From Acheta domesticus (taxonomy: Eukaryota; Arthropoda; Insecta; Orthoptera; Gryllidae): a stretch of DNA of 64,000 bases. Made by a program: the position numbers and the translations under genes. Shown in pieces: positions 44,450 to 55,921 of the stretch; position 1 is the stretch's first letter; the number at the start of each line of letters is the position of its first letter. Under the pieces are notes generated by a model. The model did no database searches, was not told the DNA's origin, and saw only the letters and a program-made list of their open reading frames with translations. The stretch spans positions 154,769,276 through 154,833,275 of the forward strand of contig JAHLJT010000631.1 of the NCBI GenBank assembly GCA_031308135.1. Direction: 5' to 3'.

Positions 44450-45604
44450 TTAAGGATAAGTCACAGTCATCATTTTTATAATAGCTTCAGTGTCATTGGA
44501 GTAATCTTTTACTATCAATATGGGATCTGGAGATCCAAATGAATTTTCTAAAAATGATTTAAATTGATTATATGTTAAGGGGAATTTATTTGGATTTGAT
44601 TCAATCATATCTTTTATGGGGGCAATAAGTTCCTCAACATATTTAGATGGTAAGTTGTCTTGGTCATTGAGTTCATTTTTGTTCTTCCTCTTTTTTTTCC
44701 TGGGTTGCTTTTGGGACATTTCAGCAGTAGTATGCATGTTATTGTTTAATGTTTCTTGTAGTGATGAAGATTCAGAAGGAATACTCCTTTTATTTAAATT
44801 AGGAACATTTGTACTGTCCATTGGAGGAGGTATGTGGTCTTGTGTTAGAAATTGGGTTGGTTGCTTCTGAGTTTCTTCATTATCAGGTGTGATGTTTGGT
44901 ATGTCAGTGGGGTTATGTTCTTTTCCATCATTCAAAGGCTTGGAAGGACATTGACTGGCAATGTGTCCTTCTTGTTTGCATTGAAAACAAGTTATATTGT
45001 CTGTAGAGAAATAAATTCTGTAAGCAGTGTCTTGATAATATAGTAATGTGGACTCCGGTAAATTTTTGACATCATCAGGATCAATGAAGACTTGTCTTCG
45101 GAAGCTCATAATGTGGGATAGGCTTGGTTCTGAAATACCAGCTCTAATGAATGTGATGTTGGTAGTGTTCTTAATTTGTTTGGCATGAAGCACTTTTAAA
45201 ATTTCATCATGAGGAATAACCGGACAAACGTTGGATATTATGACACGTACGTGTTTATTAATTAAAGGTCTTACATTTAACTTGTGATTATTGATTTCGA
45301 TTACTTTGTGTCTTTCTGTAATTTCTTGGACAGTTTCAGCATTAGAAAAGAATATACATATTCTGTTATTTGATATTCTTGATATGAATCTAATTTTACT
45401 GGGGTTCACAATTGAGGCAATTTTGGTTATATAGTCCTTAATGATGATGTCATCATTTGCTTCAATTACAATAGCTTGATCTTTGTCGCTTTGAGCAACG
45501 TTGGAGTAAGATTTATTTACCTGTGTTTGTTGACTACCAGTAGAATTGGAGGTTAGGACTCCCCTGTTGTTAGAAGAATCCATTTCCTTTAAACCTTCAG
45601 GCAC
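44450..45604 (-). CDS. ORF1 of I2 LINE (zinc-knuckle RNA-binding protein)
   Basis: 384 codons, uninterrupted. The N-terminal half resembles an RNA-binding fold region (IIKDYITKIASIVNPSKI, NNRICIFFSN). One CCHC knuckle, CFQCKQEGHIASQC, lies near residue 205. A polar, Asn/Pro-rich linker and the basic run QKQPRKKKRKNKNE follow, then a C-terminal SFLENSFG segment. The family-typical role is binding LINE RNA. It lies directly upstream of ORF2 in the same transcript. Open over its whole length, so this copy may be fairly young. Confidence 0.78.
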   Translation of the reverse strand: MPEGLKEMDSSNNRGVLTSNSTGSQQTQVNKSYSNVAQSDKDQAIVIEANDDIIIKDYITKIASIVNPSKIRFISRISNNRICIFFSNAETVQEITERHKVIEINNHKLNVRPLINKHVRVIISNVCPVIPHDEILKVLHAKQIKNTTNITFIRAGISEPSLSHIMSFRRQVFIDPDDVKNLPESTLLYYQDTAYRIYFSTDNITCFQCKQEGHIASQCPSKPLNDGKEHNPTDIPNITPDNEETQKQPTQFLTQDHIPPPMDSTNVPNLNKRSIPSESSSLQETLNNNMHTTAEMSQKQPRKKKRKNKNELNDQDNLPSKYVEELIAPIKDMIESNPNKFPLTYNQFKSFLENSFGSPDPILIVKDYSNDTEAIIKMMTVTYP

Positions 45605-45870
45605 TTTCGTAGGAGATCCAATGTTTCTGTGAGTTTGTGCACGATACTAAAGTGTTTATTCACAACTCACTCGTGATTCAGTTCAAAACTAGTTCACAAC
45701 TTGGTAAAAAAACAGTCGCACTACTAGACACGTCCGTACGCGGTGGATGACAAGCACCGAATGAAAATATTTTTATATCTCTCTTTTTGGCTATATATTC
45801 AATCCATTCGTCGGAGCCAAGCCTAACTACCTTCAACCAGACATGTTTTAAGCGTTTTTCTACAATTTAA
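45605..45870 (-). other. 5' region of I2 LINE and junction
   Basis: Non-coding; the minus strand leads into ORF1. The element's 5' end is probably between 45700 and 45840 but I cannot fix it. Confidence 0.4.
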
Positions 45871-45879
45871 GAGTTGTAA

Positions 45880-46335
45880 ATCTTTCAGGGAAGGATAGTG
45901 CAGCAATGATGATTAAAGAGGTTTCCTTATTTTGTCAAAAAGCACGAAAACAATAACTGACCACTTCGTAGATCGGTTTCTCAAATTTTATGATGTGTAG
46001 AAAGGTTTACACAAACATTTGATACAAAAATATTTTCTATCAATGCCGATTTTCTCAATAAAGACCCTGCAAGGTGGAAGGATGATCCTGGTTCAAAAAC
46101 AGAATTCAAGAACCTGAGAAGATAGTTGTTGTGAATGACACTGCAGAAAGAGGTATCAAACTCATTTAGAATTATAATAACATTCTCACAAAAGGTTAAA
46201 CTGACGAACAATTTGTTTTACAGATCGTTCCTAAAGATTATAAGAAAAACCCAACTGCTACTAAATTACCTCTTAAAAAACAAGGTTCAAGATTTGTTTG
46301 TTCATGTAGTGTTTTGGTTCTTCAGAAATGTATGT
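45880..46335 (+). pseudogene. Pseudogene of an arthropod protein of unknown function (NDTAERG motif)
   Basis: Across three frames with stops, readable pieces are SGKDSAAMMIKEVSLFCQKAR, LNKDPARWKDDPG, VVVNDTAERGIKLI, NYNNILTK and EQFVLQIVPKDYKKNPTATK. I recall this succession (W-DP, then ND-AERG, then LLQIV--YRKK-P) from uncharacterised repeat-associated arthropod proteins, but cannot name it. Stops and frame breaks are frequent, so it is dead. A GTGAATAAACG signal follows at about 46335. Confidence 0.4.
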
Positions 46336-46739
46336 TGTGAATAAACGAGGGGTTTCTCTTAAAAATGTGCGCATTATTAGAAAAAACAATTTTTGTTTAA
46401 TTTTCATGTTATTTCAGAAGTTGTTGAAATAAACGAGTGATTAATTTGATTTACAATGTTTTTAAAACATTGCTGAGATTAAATGAGCCAAAAAATTGAT
46501 GAAAAAACAGAAATTGAGCTATGGGGAGAATTGTTTACTGCTTTTTATTGGAATTATTTGTTTAATATACAATGTTTCAACTTGAAGGCTGTTGGGGGTC
46601 GCCTATAAATTGTTCTATTGGGCTGAAAATTTTACAGACATAATTTTCTTGTCAAATGAAACCAAACTATGGGTGTGAACAGCAAATTTTCAACTTTCAT
46701 AAAATTGCCCTATAGCTAAGGACCAACCCTCCTACACTC
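46336..46739. other. Intronic DNA without recognised features
   Basis: AT-rich, no coding or repeat termini seen. Confidence 0.3.
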
Positions 46740-46981
46740 AAAAAAGCTGCACCCCGAAGGACCCTACTGAACCGCTGAAACTCGGTGAGTATTTTGCACA
46801 CCATTCGCTAAGCCAATTATTTCATTTTCACGGTCGACCGCGCACTGGGTGATCGGTGGTAGGTGCGTGATCGGCACGGGGGGATCGGTGGTATCGCGCC
46901 CACCGGTCTAGATAAGGGGGCTTCCAACGGTCGCGCCAGCCGCCAGCCATTGCAACTTCAGGTAGCGTCGCCAGAGCGTCA

Positions 46982-46991
46982 CCTGCTCGTA
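46982..46991. repeat. Target site duplication of N5 (left)
   Basis: cctgctcgta, repeated at 52856-52865. Confidence 0.88.
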
Positions 46992-47553
46992 CCCGTCGAG
47001 GTGGGTTGGTCCACGTCCTGACGGGGGGATGCAGAGAAGGCTCTCAAGTGTTCCTTTCTCCATTTTTTCATCTTGCTTTTCATTTCATGTCACGTATATT
47101 CTTTTCACTCCTTTTTCTTCCTCACTGGCCTTCTCTGTATGCTGAACGCCCACCCATGTGTTTGCCGTGCATGGCGACCCGTGTCGCAGGGAATGTGTGT
47201 CCTGGCAGTTCAGAGACCTGTTTGTTTCCCAATTAGTCCTGGTGCTACGTTTTTTGGCTTGCACTAAGGGGTACGTTTGCGTATTTTGGGGGAACATTCC
47301 TTGTAGGTGTCAATACATTCGCTTTGGCCTCGGACTCTTCTAGACGGACGGTCGGGAGCTAACCCACACCCGATCAATCGGCTCGGACTAGGTCTTGCAC
47401 TGAACTCCAGGGTGAGCGGGGTGATCCACGGCGGTGCAGCGCTGTGACATTCCCCTACTATATCTCCGTGTCAGCCCTGGCACTCCAGTGGGGTGTCCCC
47501 TTGTTGGACTCCATGGTGGGTGGGGAGCACGGAGACGAATCTGCTTCAATCGT

Positions 47554-48345
47554 ATGGAGCCCAAAACAAACCCCTTGCCCTCTTCCGCAAGGAAGAGGCG
47601 ATGTGAGACGGTGGACTTGAATAGCTTCTTCCTTTGGGAGGAGAACAAACCAAAGAAGCCGCGGTTTCTTGTAATGTCGTGTGTTGAAGTTGAAAAATCC
47701 TTCAAAAGTGTTAGTGCGGTCAGCCTCGCGCAAGCCATTGAAGACTTTTGGAAAACTGCAAGCGGTCGTGCGACAGAGGAATGGTACCATTCTTTTTGAA
47801 GCGCGCACCGACGAACAGATTGACAAGATCCAAAAAACCAAGCAGATTGCCGACCTCCAAGTGGAAGTGACCACTCACCCTACGCTTAACTTATGTAAGG
47901 GAGTGGTCAATCACGAAGACTTTGTGTTTGAAAGTGAGGACGAACCTCTCTCCTTTTTTAAGAGCCATGGCGTTACGGAGATGTATAGGATCAGGAGGAA
48001 GGAGAATGGGAAAGAGATCCCCACTCCCACCTTGATCCTGACTTTTAATCCCCTTCTCCCCCAGAGAAAATTAGCTGTGGGTATTATAACCTTCGCGTGC
48101 GGCAGTATGTGCCGAACCCCCCTGCGCTGCTTCAAGTGTCAGAGGTTCGGTCATACACAACAAAGGTGCATGGCCGTAAGCCCTGCTTGCGCAAAGTGCG
48201 GTAAATCCACGCATGATCCGAACCCTTGTTCATCACCAGTGCGCTGTGTAAACTGTGAAGGAGACCATGCGGCCAACTCTAACAAGTGCCCCACATATCT
48301 CAGAGAGAGAGAGAGAGATTCAAAAAATTAGAGTAAAAGAGAAGG
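47554..48345 (+). pseudogene. Broken ORF1 of copy N5
   Basis: ATG at 47554, then LNSFFLWEENKPKKPRFLVM. A frameshift near 47740 moves the frame; the rest runs 47681-48331 with the knuckles CFKCQRFGHTQQRC, CAKCGKSTHDPNPC and CVNCEGDHAANSNKC. It ends at an expanded (GA)n run (48303-48317) that shifts the frame at LRERERDSKN. The C-terminal third is out of frame. Confidence 0.8.
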
Positions 48346-48861
48346 TATCTTTTCCGGAAGCGATACCTGGTGAAGAACCCTTTGGATATCAGGCGTTCTC
48401 TCTCTAGCACTCTGACGAACACGGTCAAAGTGACGAGTATTCAGTCTTCCCTTGCTACTCCCCCAGTAGCGAACTTCTGTTGGCAGGTATCCCCAATGGA
48501 CTTCCCTGAGGAGACATCGCCTCTGCAAGGTGGAAAAATAATAATTCCCACAAAATACAAAATACAAAACACCACCCAAGAAAGCAACGCAGACAAAGAC
48601 AGAACAAGAATCCACTTCTCAGCCGCGCAAGAAGGCTGATGACACTCGGCGTGCTGGCCTAGACAAGAAAAATGATAAATCCTCCAAACTCCGACCACCT
48701 ACCCCGACTCCTGAAACTCGCTCTGAGTGATCTCTCAACCTGTCGAGCAGTGGTCAGGATGAGTCTGCCTCGGAGGAAACTTCAGCCGGGGTGGTCACTC
48801 GCTCCTTCGGGCGGCAGAGGCGGAAAAAGGAGAAGAAGAAATCCTCTTAACTTCTTAAACA

Positions 48862-51800
48862 ACGGCTCTCCTATCGTGGAATCTGAACGGATTTTCTCTC
48901 CGACGGGACGAATTAAAATTCTTATTGTCCCGTTATACACCCTCAATTTTCTGTTTACAGGAAACGCATCTTTCTCCACCACGGTCCATACACTTTCGCG
49001 GTTTCACTCCTTATAGGGTTGATGTCGATGACGGCCTCCGCGCTCACGGCGGAGTTACTACTTTGGTCCAGGATTCGCTGCATTCTGCAGAAATCCCTGT
49101 TTACACCGACCTTCAAACAGTTTGTGAGCAGGTGTATCTCCCGTCCCTCTCACTCACCGTATATAATATCTATATTCCCCCAAGACAAGCGGTGTCGGTT
49201 GATGACCTCCTAAGTCTAATAAACCAATTGCCCACACCTTTCTTGGTTGTGGGGTGATGTAAACGCCCACAGCCCTCTTTGGGGTTCCTCTCGTACTTGT
49301 CAAAGAGGTGCTATTTTGGAATCTGTCATCGACACCATGAATTTGGCTATTCTCAACACTGGGGAACCAACGCATTTTGCCGTAGCTACGAATTCTAGCA
49401 CGGCTATTGATGTAGCCCTTTGCAGCTCTTCACTTGCTACTACTATGCGGTGGATCATATTAGAAGATCTTTACGGAAGCGACCACTACCCCACGATTGC
49501 CCACATATATCATCTTCGCCGTAGTTTTGCACGGCCCCTTCAATGGATCGACGAGCTGACGAGCGACGAGCGACGAGCTGACTGGTCGACTTTCCAAAAT
49601 AATGTTAACCTGTCAGACGGTCCCTTCGGAAATGTGGATGAAATGACAGAACATTTTAATAGCGCTGTACTCGCTGCTGCTTCCATCGCAATTCCGAAGG
49701 CAAGTGGTAAACCGCAACACCCTTTCGTTCCGTGGTGAATTGAGAACTGCTCGAGAGCGGTCAGTGCTCGAAAAAAGGCACTGGCACATCTCAGACACTA
49801 TCCAACCGCGGATAACTTAATCGAGTATAAAAGATGCAGGGCGAGGAGAACTATCTTAGAGAGCAAAAATGCATCGTGGAGAGCGTACGTTTCGTCTCTC
49901 AATTGTCACACGCCACCTCGCCTGGTATGGAGAAAAAATCGTCAGATAAAAGGACACTCTTCACAAAATACGGTGCCAGGTCCCTTGAAAAACGAAGAAA
50001 TGATCACATCTCCCGATATGATTGTAGAGGAACTCGCCGCGCACTATGAAGTCATGTCAAGTTCGGCGAACTACGCTCCTGACATTCTTTTGATCAAAGA
50101 AAGGATGGAGAGCAGTCCGTTGGATTTCTTCTGCAGAGCGTCTGAGGATTACAACACACCTTTCTCCATATCGGAATTGCGCTCTGCTCTTGCATTTGCC
50201 AGAAGAACTGCCCCAGGTCCTGATGAAATACACAACCTAATGTTACAACATCTTCCTGATGTGGCGATGCAATTTCTCCTCCGCCTTTATAATTGCATCT
50301 AGGAAGAGCACACCATTCCTGCTGTATGGCGAGAAGACTTAGTTATCCCAGCTCTGAAGGAGGGAAAGGATCGGTCGTTGTCATCGAGCTACCAACCTCT
50401 CGCTCTCACCAGCTGCGTTTGCAAAGTGCTGGAACGGATGGTAAACCAGCGCTTGTTCTGAACCTTGGAGTGCAGAAACCTACTCACACCAATTCAGTGC
50501 GGTTTCAGGAAACACCGGTCAACCCTTGACCATCTCGACGCTTTGGCAACGGAAATTTCAACCTCGTTCGTTCTGAGACAACACCTTGTGGCCGTACTAT
50601 TCGATATAGAAAAGGCGTAAGACACCACTTGGAGGTATGGCATTCTGCGAACCTTGCACTTGTGGGGATTCAGGGGGAAGGGGAAGCTCCCCTTATTCCT
50701 CCAAAATTTCCTATCGAACAGATCTTTCAGAGTTCGTATTGGTGACAAACTGTCTAACAGCCACCCCCTTGAAAACGGCATCCCCCAAGGCTTGGTGCTA
50801 AGTGTCACTCTGTTTGCCATAGCCATAAATAGTATAGCGTCGGTCGTGAGGGAACCTGCGAAGGCAGAACCTGTGTTTTGAAGATGATTTTGCCATTTAT
50901 TGTTCATCCAGCAGCATACGTGTGATCCAGAGGCAACTCCAACTGGTGCTCAACAAGCTGCATGAATGGAGCATGTCGACAGGTTTTAAGTTCTCACCTA
51001 CTAAATGTACTAGAGTGCACTTCTGCAGAATATACCACTTGCATAGCGATCCAATCCTGTACTTGGGAGGAAATCAGCTTCCATTCACGGACTCTGCCAG
51101 GTTTCTGGGGCTGACTTTTCACAAATTCCTCATATGGCGCCCTCATATCCGCACATTGCAAACCAGATGCGTCTCCCGCCTCAATCGTCTTCGAATGCTT
51201 AGTGGCACTTCATGGGGAGCCGACCGCATTACCCTACTGCGGTTATATAGAGCACTCATTCGCTCAGCATTGGATTACGGTAGTGAAGTGTATGGTTCTG
51301 CAGCTCCTTCCACCCTTCGCCCCATCAACAGCATACACCACGCTGGTATTCGTCTGTCAACAGGGGCGTATCGCACCAGCAGAATCGAGTAAATTCTAGC
51401 TGACGCTGGGGAGCCATCCTTAAAAATAAGGCGAGATATTCTGTTAGCGTCTTATGGTGCTAAAGTGTCAGGACTCTTTAATCATCCTTGTCGCCGAAAT
51501 ATCACTCGCCCAAAATATGAATCTTCTTATATTCTTCGAACATCGCTACCCCAGACCCCAGGCATTCGATTGCGAAATCTTTTGCGGGAACTTATTGTCG
51601 ATCTTCCCACTCCTGTGAAACTCCCAAATGACCTGATTCCCCCTTGGAAACTCCTCCTACCCAATATTGACCTCAGACTCTCCAATCTTTCCAAACAAAA
51701 TACTAGTCCTCTGGTTTACCAGAAGCAGTTTCAGGGCATGAGGGAAGCCTATCCGGATCATCTATTCTTGTACACGGATGGGTCATCGCACAATGACGCA

Positions 51801-52565
51801 GTGGCGTGTAGTTTTCATTGCATCTGCGCCACCAAATCATATTGTCTTCATTTACAGTGCAGTACATTCACTGCTGAAATGTATGCAATACTCAAAGCCC
51901 TAAAGTATATCGAGTCAACGACGTCGCAGCGAGTAGTTCTCTGTTCTGATTCTCTCAGTTCTCTTCAGGCTGTCTCGCGGCCTTCGTCAGACTACCTGAC
52001 AAAATCAGTTCAAAACCTGATTCATAGTCTCATATCCCGCAACTATGACCTGGTTCTTAGTTGGGTTCCAGGCCATGTGGGAATCACAGGGAATGAGCTG
52101 GCCGACCTGGCGGCGAAATCAGCTACTCGTAATACTCGTATCGACGTTCCTGCTGTACCATTGTCCGATGTTAAGGCTTACTTGAAACGATCTTTGTTTA
52201 GAGCGTGGCAAACAGAGTGGCACAATACCACTTTTAAACTAAGTGGGATAAAGAATTCTATAATTCCCTGGCGTTCCTCATCTCGCTCCTCTAGGCGTGA
52301 GGAAGTCATTTTAACCCGTCTTCGTATTGGACACTGCCATTTTTCTCACGGTTTCCTCCTTCGAGGAGAAACTCCTCCCGTATGTGACTCATGCGGGACG
52401 GTTCTATCTGTGGAACACGTCCTCCTGAACTGTAGGAAATATGTTGGCAACCGACGAAGACATGGCCTGGGCAACTCGCTAAGGGAGGTGCTCGGGGATG
52501 ACGATTTCGCGCTCTCAAAACTTTTTTGCTTCTTGAGGGAAAGCGGAAGATATGATCTTATTTGA
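48862..52565 (+). pseudogene. Broken ORF2 of copy N5
   Basis: Starts at the position of the N6 initiator but with ACG. Endonuclease, RT and RNase H pieces follow in changing frames: GDVNAHSPLWGS and GSDHYPT; FDIEKA followed by a stop; GIPQGLVLSVTLF; EDDFAIYC where valine is replaced by glutamate. The last 366 codons (51465-52565) are open. They contain all RNase H acids (TDGSS, AEMYAI, SDSLSS, NELADLAAK) and the C-terminal zinc motif CDSCGTVLSVEHVLLNC. Confidence 0.85.
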
Positions 52566-52855
52566 GAGATAAGAATAGTGTTTTACTTTTTTGTTGTTTT
52601 ATTTTTGGCCCCTTTACTGCCAATTTTTAGTTTTACTATGAATTTTACGTGTTTGTTATATACTCTTTTTGTCATACTACTTGAATACTTGATGTAGAAT
52701 TCAAGTCTCTTTTTATGTATATGCTTTTAATCAGGGGGTAGGTTCCATCTGTAACACATACTGAACCTATTCCCTTTTTTAAAATACTTCGACATGGGCG
52801 CCAATGACCTTGGCAGTTGAAGCGCCCTCTAAACCTTAATTAATCAATCAATCAC

Positions 52856-52865
52856 CCTGCTCGTA
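52856..52865. repeat. Target site duplication of N5 (right)
   Basis: Repeat of cctgctcgta after the (atca)n tail. Confidence 0.88.
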
Positions 52866-52869
52866 TACT

Positions 52870-53880
52870 ATGCCTAGACGACGGGGTTGACAGCCAGTAG
52901 TCCAGTTAGACGCTTTCGAGAGGGGCCACATCGTGAATGTGCGGGAGGCTATTTAGTCCTGTCGCCGTATTGCGCGCCACACCGATCGTACGGTCACCAC
53001 AATCGCCCCTTTTTGGCGGCAATGGATTGAGAAAGGCACGCACATACGAAATGCAGGATCGGGATGTCCGCCATGTTCCGATCACGAGGAGGGAGGACCG
53101 ACCTATTGTCCGCCCGGCGCGAACAACGGCAATGATAGATGCTATTCAGCGGACTGTACAGCCTGCACAGTCACATTCTGTAAGTGTCAGGCACTTGGCA
53201 GGCGGTTGCACAACGCAAGGCTCGCCGCACGCCGACCGTTTCGACGACTTCCACCCACAACCCAGCAACGACGCTACAGACTCGCCTGGTGTGGGAAACG
53301 ATGAACCTGGGGCTATAGAGGCTGGCAGCGGGTCATCTTCAGCGACGTGTCGCACTTCTGCCTTAATGGCGCCGACCACCGGGTCCGTGTCTGGAGGCGC
53401 AGTGGGAGAGCGTCACGACGAGCGGTTTGTGGTATCTCATACGTCACGCCAGCCTCGTGATGGTGTGGGGCGCGATATCCCATGGTGCCTGTACACCGTT
53501 AGTGTTGCTTGAAGGCACCGTGACAGCTGCACGGTACATTCAAAATATCCTGAAACTGGTGGCTCTGACGTTCGTTAACGCCCACGCCCTATTTCACGAG
53601 GGCAACGCGCATACGCATTCCGCACCCATCTCCCAAGCATGCCTTGCAGTCGTGGATACTCTGGCCAGGCCGGCCGAAACGCCAGACCTCTCTTAGATCG
53701 AGAATGTTTGGGGTGTTATGGAGTGTGCGATCAGCATCCCATCGCTATCCACCGATCTACATGAACTGCGCGCTCAGGTGCAAGCTGAATGGATTGGACC
53801 TGCACATGACTTCATTCCGCGACGTCTGGACGCGTGTGTTCGCCAATATAGCGGCCTGACGCCATACCAACATGTACCGT
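52870..53880 (+). pseudogene. Tc1-like transposase, decayed
   Basis: In shifting frames: LDAFERGHIVNVREA (N-terminal helix-turn-helix), IFSDVSHFCLNGADHRVRVW with the first catalytic aspartate, GVMVWGAISHGA-type text (LVMVWGAISHGACTPLVLLE), the NAHTHSAPISQ block where the second aspartate is replaced by glycine (HEGNAH), and IENVW with the last acidic residue just after a stop. This is the usual order of a Tc1-like DDE transposase of about 340 residues. It is inactive and probably older than N5, which is inserted in it. Confidence 0.78.
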
Positions 53881-53900
53881 CTGTAGCAGTGTAGCGTAAT

Positions 53901-54088
53901 AAATGGTCCTACAAATGAGAAAGTGTAGTAATTTTGAATGCGTGGTACCCTCTACCTGCCTGCCAACAATCGCCGTGACCTATTCCTATAGGTAAGCTTT
54001 GTAAATAGCAAGGGTGCGACGTGATGTGTTTGAGGAGACAAAACGAAAATCCACTTAGTTACTGTATATAAATATTTAATTATATCAA
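53901..54088. other. Intronic DNA without recognised features
   Basis: Nothing recognised between the transposase relic and the (TTA)n run. Confidence 0.3.
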
Positions 54089-54093
54089 AATGA

Positions 54094-54130
<37 letters not shown>

Positions 54131-54480
54131 GCTTATTCTGGAAGAATGCGAGTCCCCAGCATATGCACACACAATTTTCTACGAACTACCAGTCACCAAC
54201 AGTCGATGGCATTTGAACGATCCACATGTCACAAAGATGTTCCTCGTATCTGTCGGGACGTGATGAACGCTGAATTGAAACACTATCCTTTGTGCTGATA
54301 CGGCAAGGCTCACGCGTCGGAGCCGAGTCGAGGAAGGGGCCTCCGCAACTGTTGTGCCCTCCGTCCCATGACATTCTGTCTGATGTGTGAAAGAACTTTT
54401 AGGAGATTATATGGCGTGGAATGGCTAGGGGGAGTCTGAAATTATTCATTACACTGTTTTCACATATTTCCACAATGAAA
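54089..54480 (-). mobile_element. Probable 3' end fragment of a minus-strand LINE, (TTA)n tail
   Basis: The (TTA)14 run (54089-54130) follows, on the minus strand, an AATAAG-like signal and about 350 bp of GC-richer sequence. This resembles the tail layout of the LINE at 16599. Only a short frame exists (54186-54374), without recognisable domain. LINE origin is inferred from the tail alone. Confidence 0.35.
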
Positions 54481-54498
54481 TTATCCGATAGTAATATG

Positions 54499-54506
54499 TT
54501 TTAAAT
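54499..54506. repeat. Target site duplication, left copy, hAT copy 2
   Basis: ttttaaat, repeated exactly at 63513-63520. Confidence 0.9.
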
Positions 54507-55343
54507 CAGGCGCGGATCCAGACTTCTCTTTTGGGAGGGGTAACGTTAAGACTCAAGTGCATTTATTTCGGAAACAGGGGAGGGTACAGAATGTAATAAC
54601 ATGTATTTGAAGTATGTTATACGTATATCAGATTGACTTTATTACACCATAAATATATTAGAAATTCAATATTCCCATAACCACATATCAGATATCAATC
54701 AGCTTACTATTGTTACGATCCTCACCCTATCCCCTGTGGGTGGACTTTGGAAATTTAAATGGAAACTCCCAATTTTCGTTGCAGATTCGAATTCTGCCTA
54801 CAAAAATATGTCAATTTTATTCGGTACATTTATTTTTAAAAAATTAAAATTTATAAAGTTATCAACAATAATTTTCAAATTAGCAAAAATAACTTTCATA
54901 TGATGCAACATGAAACAATTTGCGAAGAAACTTATATGAGCGAAACATGTAAATGTGTGTAATGAAAAAAATTAATAAATTATTATAATTAATAAACACA
55001 TGTCTATAATAAATAAATAAACTAAATTATACATTTATTTTTTCCCACAATTATTTTTCTCATTTTCATTGTTCCTTTTTTCACTTTTTTCGTAAATAGT
55101 GCTCTTTTGTATATTAATAAATTTGCATCACATTTGAATCTCCTTCAATGGCGATTCTTCTATAACAATGTTGTAAACTTCATTATAATTTTGGGGATAA
55201 CTTAACCGAGACATGCAAACATCTAATAATTTAATTTAATGCAACATTTAATATATTGCAAATAACTGATCTGATTTCTTTTGCATTGCCAAGGTGCTTT
55301 GTATAATTAAAACCCAAATAAAGTAACATCATTGCAATACTGT

Positions 55344-55356
55344 TCATCAAGAATGA
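55344..55356. repeat. Target site duplication of N6 (left)
   Basis: tcatcaagaatga, repeated at 61211-61223. The uninterrupted site is visible in hAT copy 1 (minus strand of about 4228-4242). Confidence 0.9.
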
Positions 55357-55921
55357 CCCGTCGAGGTGGGTTGGTCCACGTCCTGACGGGGGGATGCAGA
55401 GAAGGCTCTCAAGTGTTCCTTTCTCCATTTTTTTCATCTTCTTGCTTCTCATTTCATGTCATGTACGTTCTTTTCACTCCTTTCTCTTCCTCACTGGCCT
55501 TCTCTATGCTGAACGCCCACCCATGTGTTTGCCGTGCATGGCGACCCGTGTCGGAGGGAATGTGTGTCCTGGCAGTTGAGGGACCTGTTTGTTTCCCTAT
55601 CTAGTCCTAGTGCTACTGTTCGCCTTGCACTAAGGAGTACGTTGACTACGTATTTTGGGGAACATTCCCTGTAGGTTCCAACACACTCGCTTTGGCCCCG
55701 GACTCTTCTTGACGGGCGGTCGGGAGCTAACCCACTCCCGATCAATCGGCTCGGACTAGGTCTTGTACTGAACTCCAGGGTGAGCGGGGGAATCCACGGC
55801 GGTGCAGCGCTGTGTTATTCCCCCACTATATCCTCGTGGCAACCCTGGCACTCCGATGGAGTGTCCTCTTGTTGGGCTCCGTGGTGGGTGGGGACCACGA
55901 GGATGAACCTATTCCATCTAT
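55357..55921 (+). promoter_or_regulatory. 5' UTR with probable internal promoter, family N
   Basis: The first ~60 bp (gtcgaggtgggttggtcc, then gtcctgacgggggg) are nearly identical in five copies (20937, 21925, 34944, 46992, 55357). All start at the same base. LINEs carry promoters downstream of their start, so this conserved block is the likely one. No classical TATA box is seen. Open frames inside the UTR differ between copies and are not genes. Confidence 0.5.

Larger units (their letters stand above)
40500..45700 (-). mobile_element. Second I/Nimb-like LINE (family I2), near full length
   Basis: On the minus strand: a 5' region (45605-~45830), ORF1 with one zinc knuckle, and ORF2 with endonuclease, RT, RNase H-like domain and C-terminal zinc motif, i.e. 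the layout of the I superfamily. The coding sequence is AT-rich, unlike family N. Frame breaks near 43190, 42150 and 41780 inactivate ORF2. Exact ends and target duplication were not found. Confidence 0.8.
46992..52855 (+). mobile_element. Family N LINE, copy N5 (full length, degraded)
   Basis: 5' end cccgtcgaggtgggttgg, (atca)n tail and a 10-bp target duplication. Length 5.86 kb, matching N6. ORF1 and ORF2 are broken by frameshifts and stops. The ORF2 start codon is changed to ACG at 48862. Confidence 0.9.
46740..53900 (+). mobile_element. Tc1/mariner-type element split by LINE N5
   Basis: The transposase-coding part lies at 52866-53880. N5 is flanked by duplicated cctgctcgta, so sequence left of 46982 was once contiguous with 52866. 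The GC-rich left segment (about 46780-46991) is therefore the 5' part of this transposon. I could not pair terminal inverted repeats; boundaries are approximate. Confidence 0.6.

Noticed and set aside
52937..53512. 191-codon frame as an intact gene
   Set aside because: It mixes frames of a decayed Tc1-like transposase; transposase motifs lie in all three frames.
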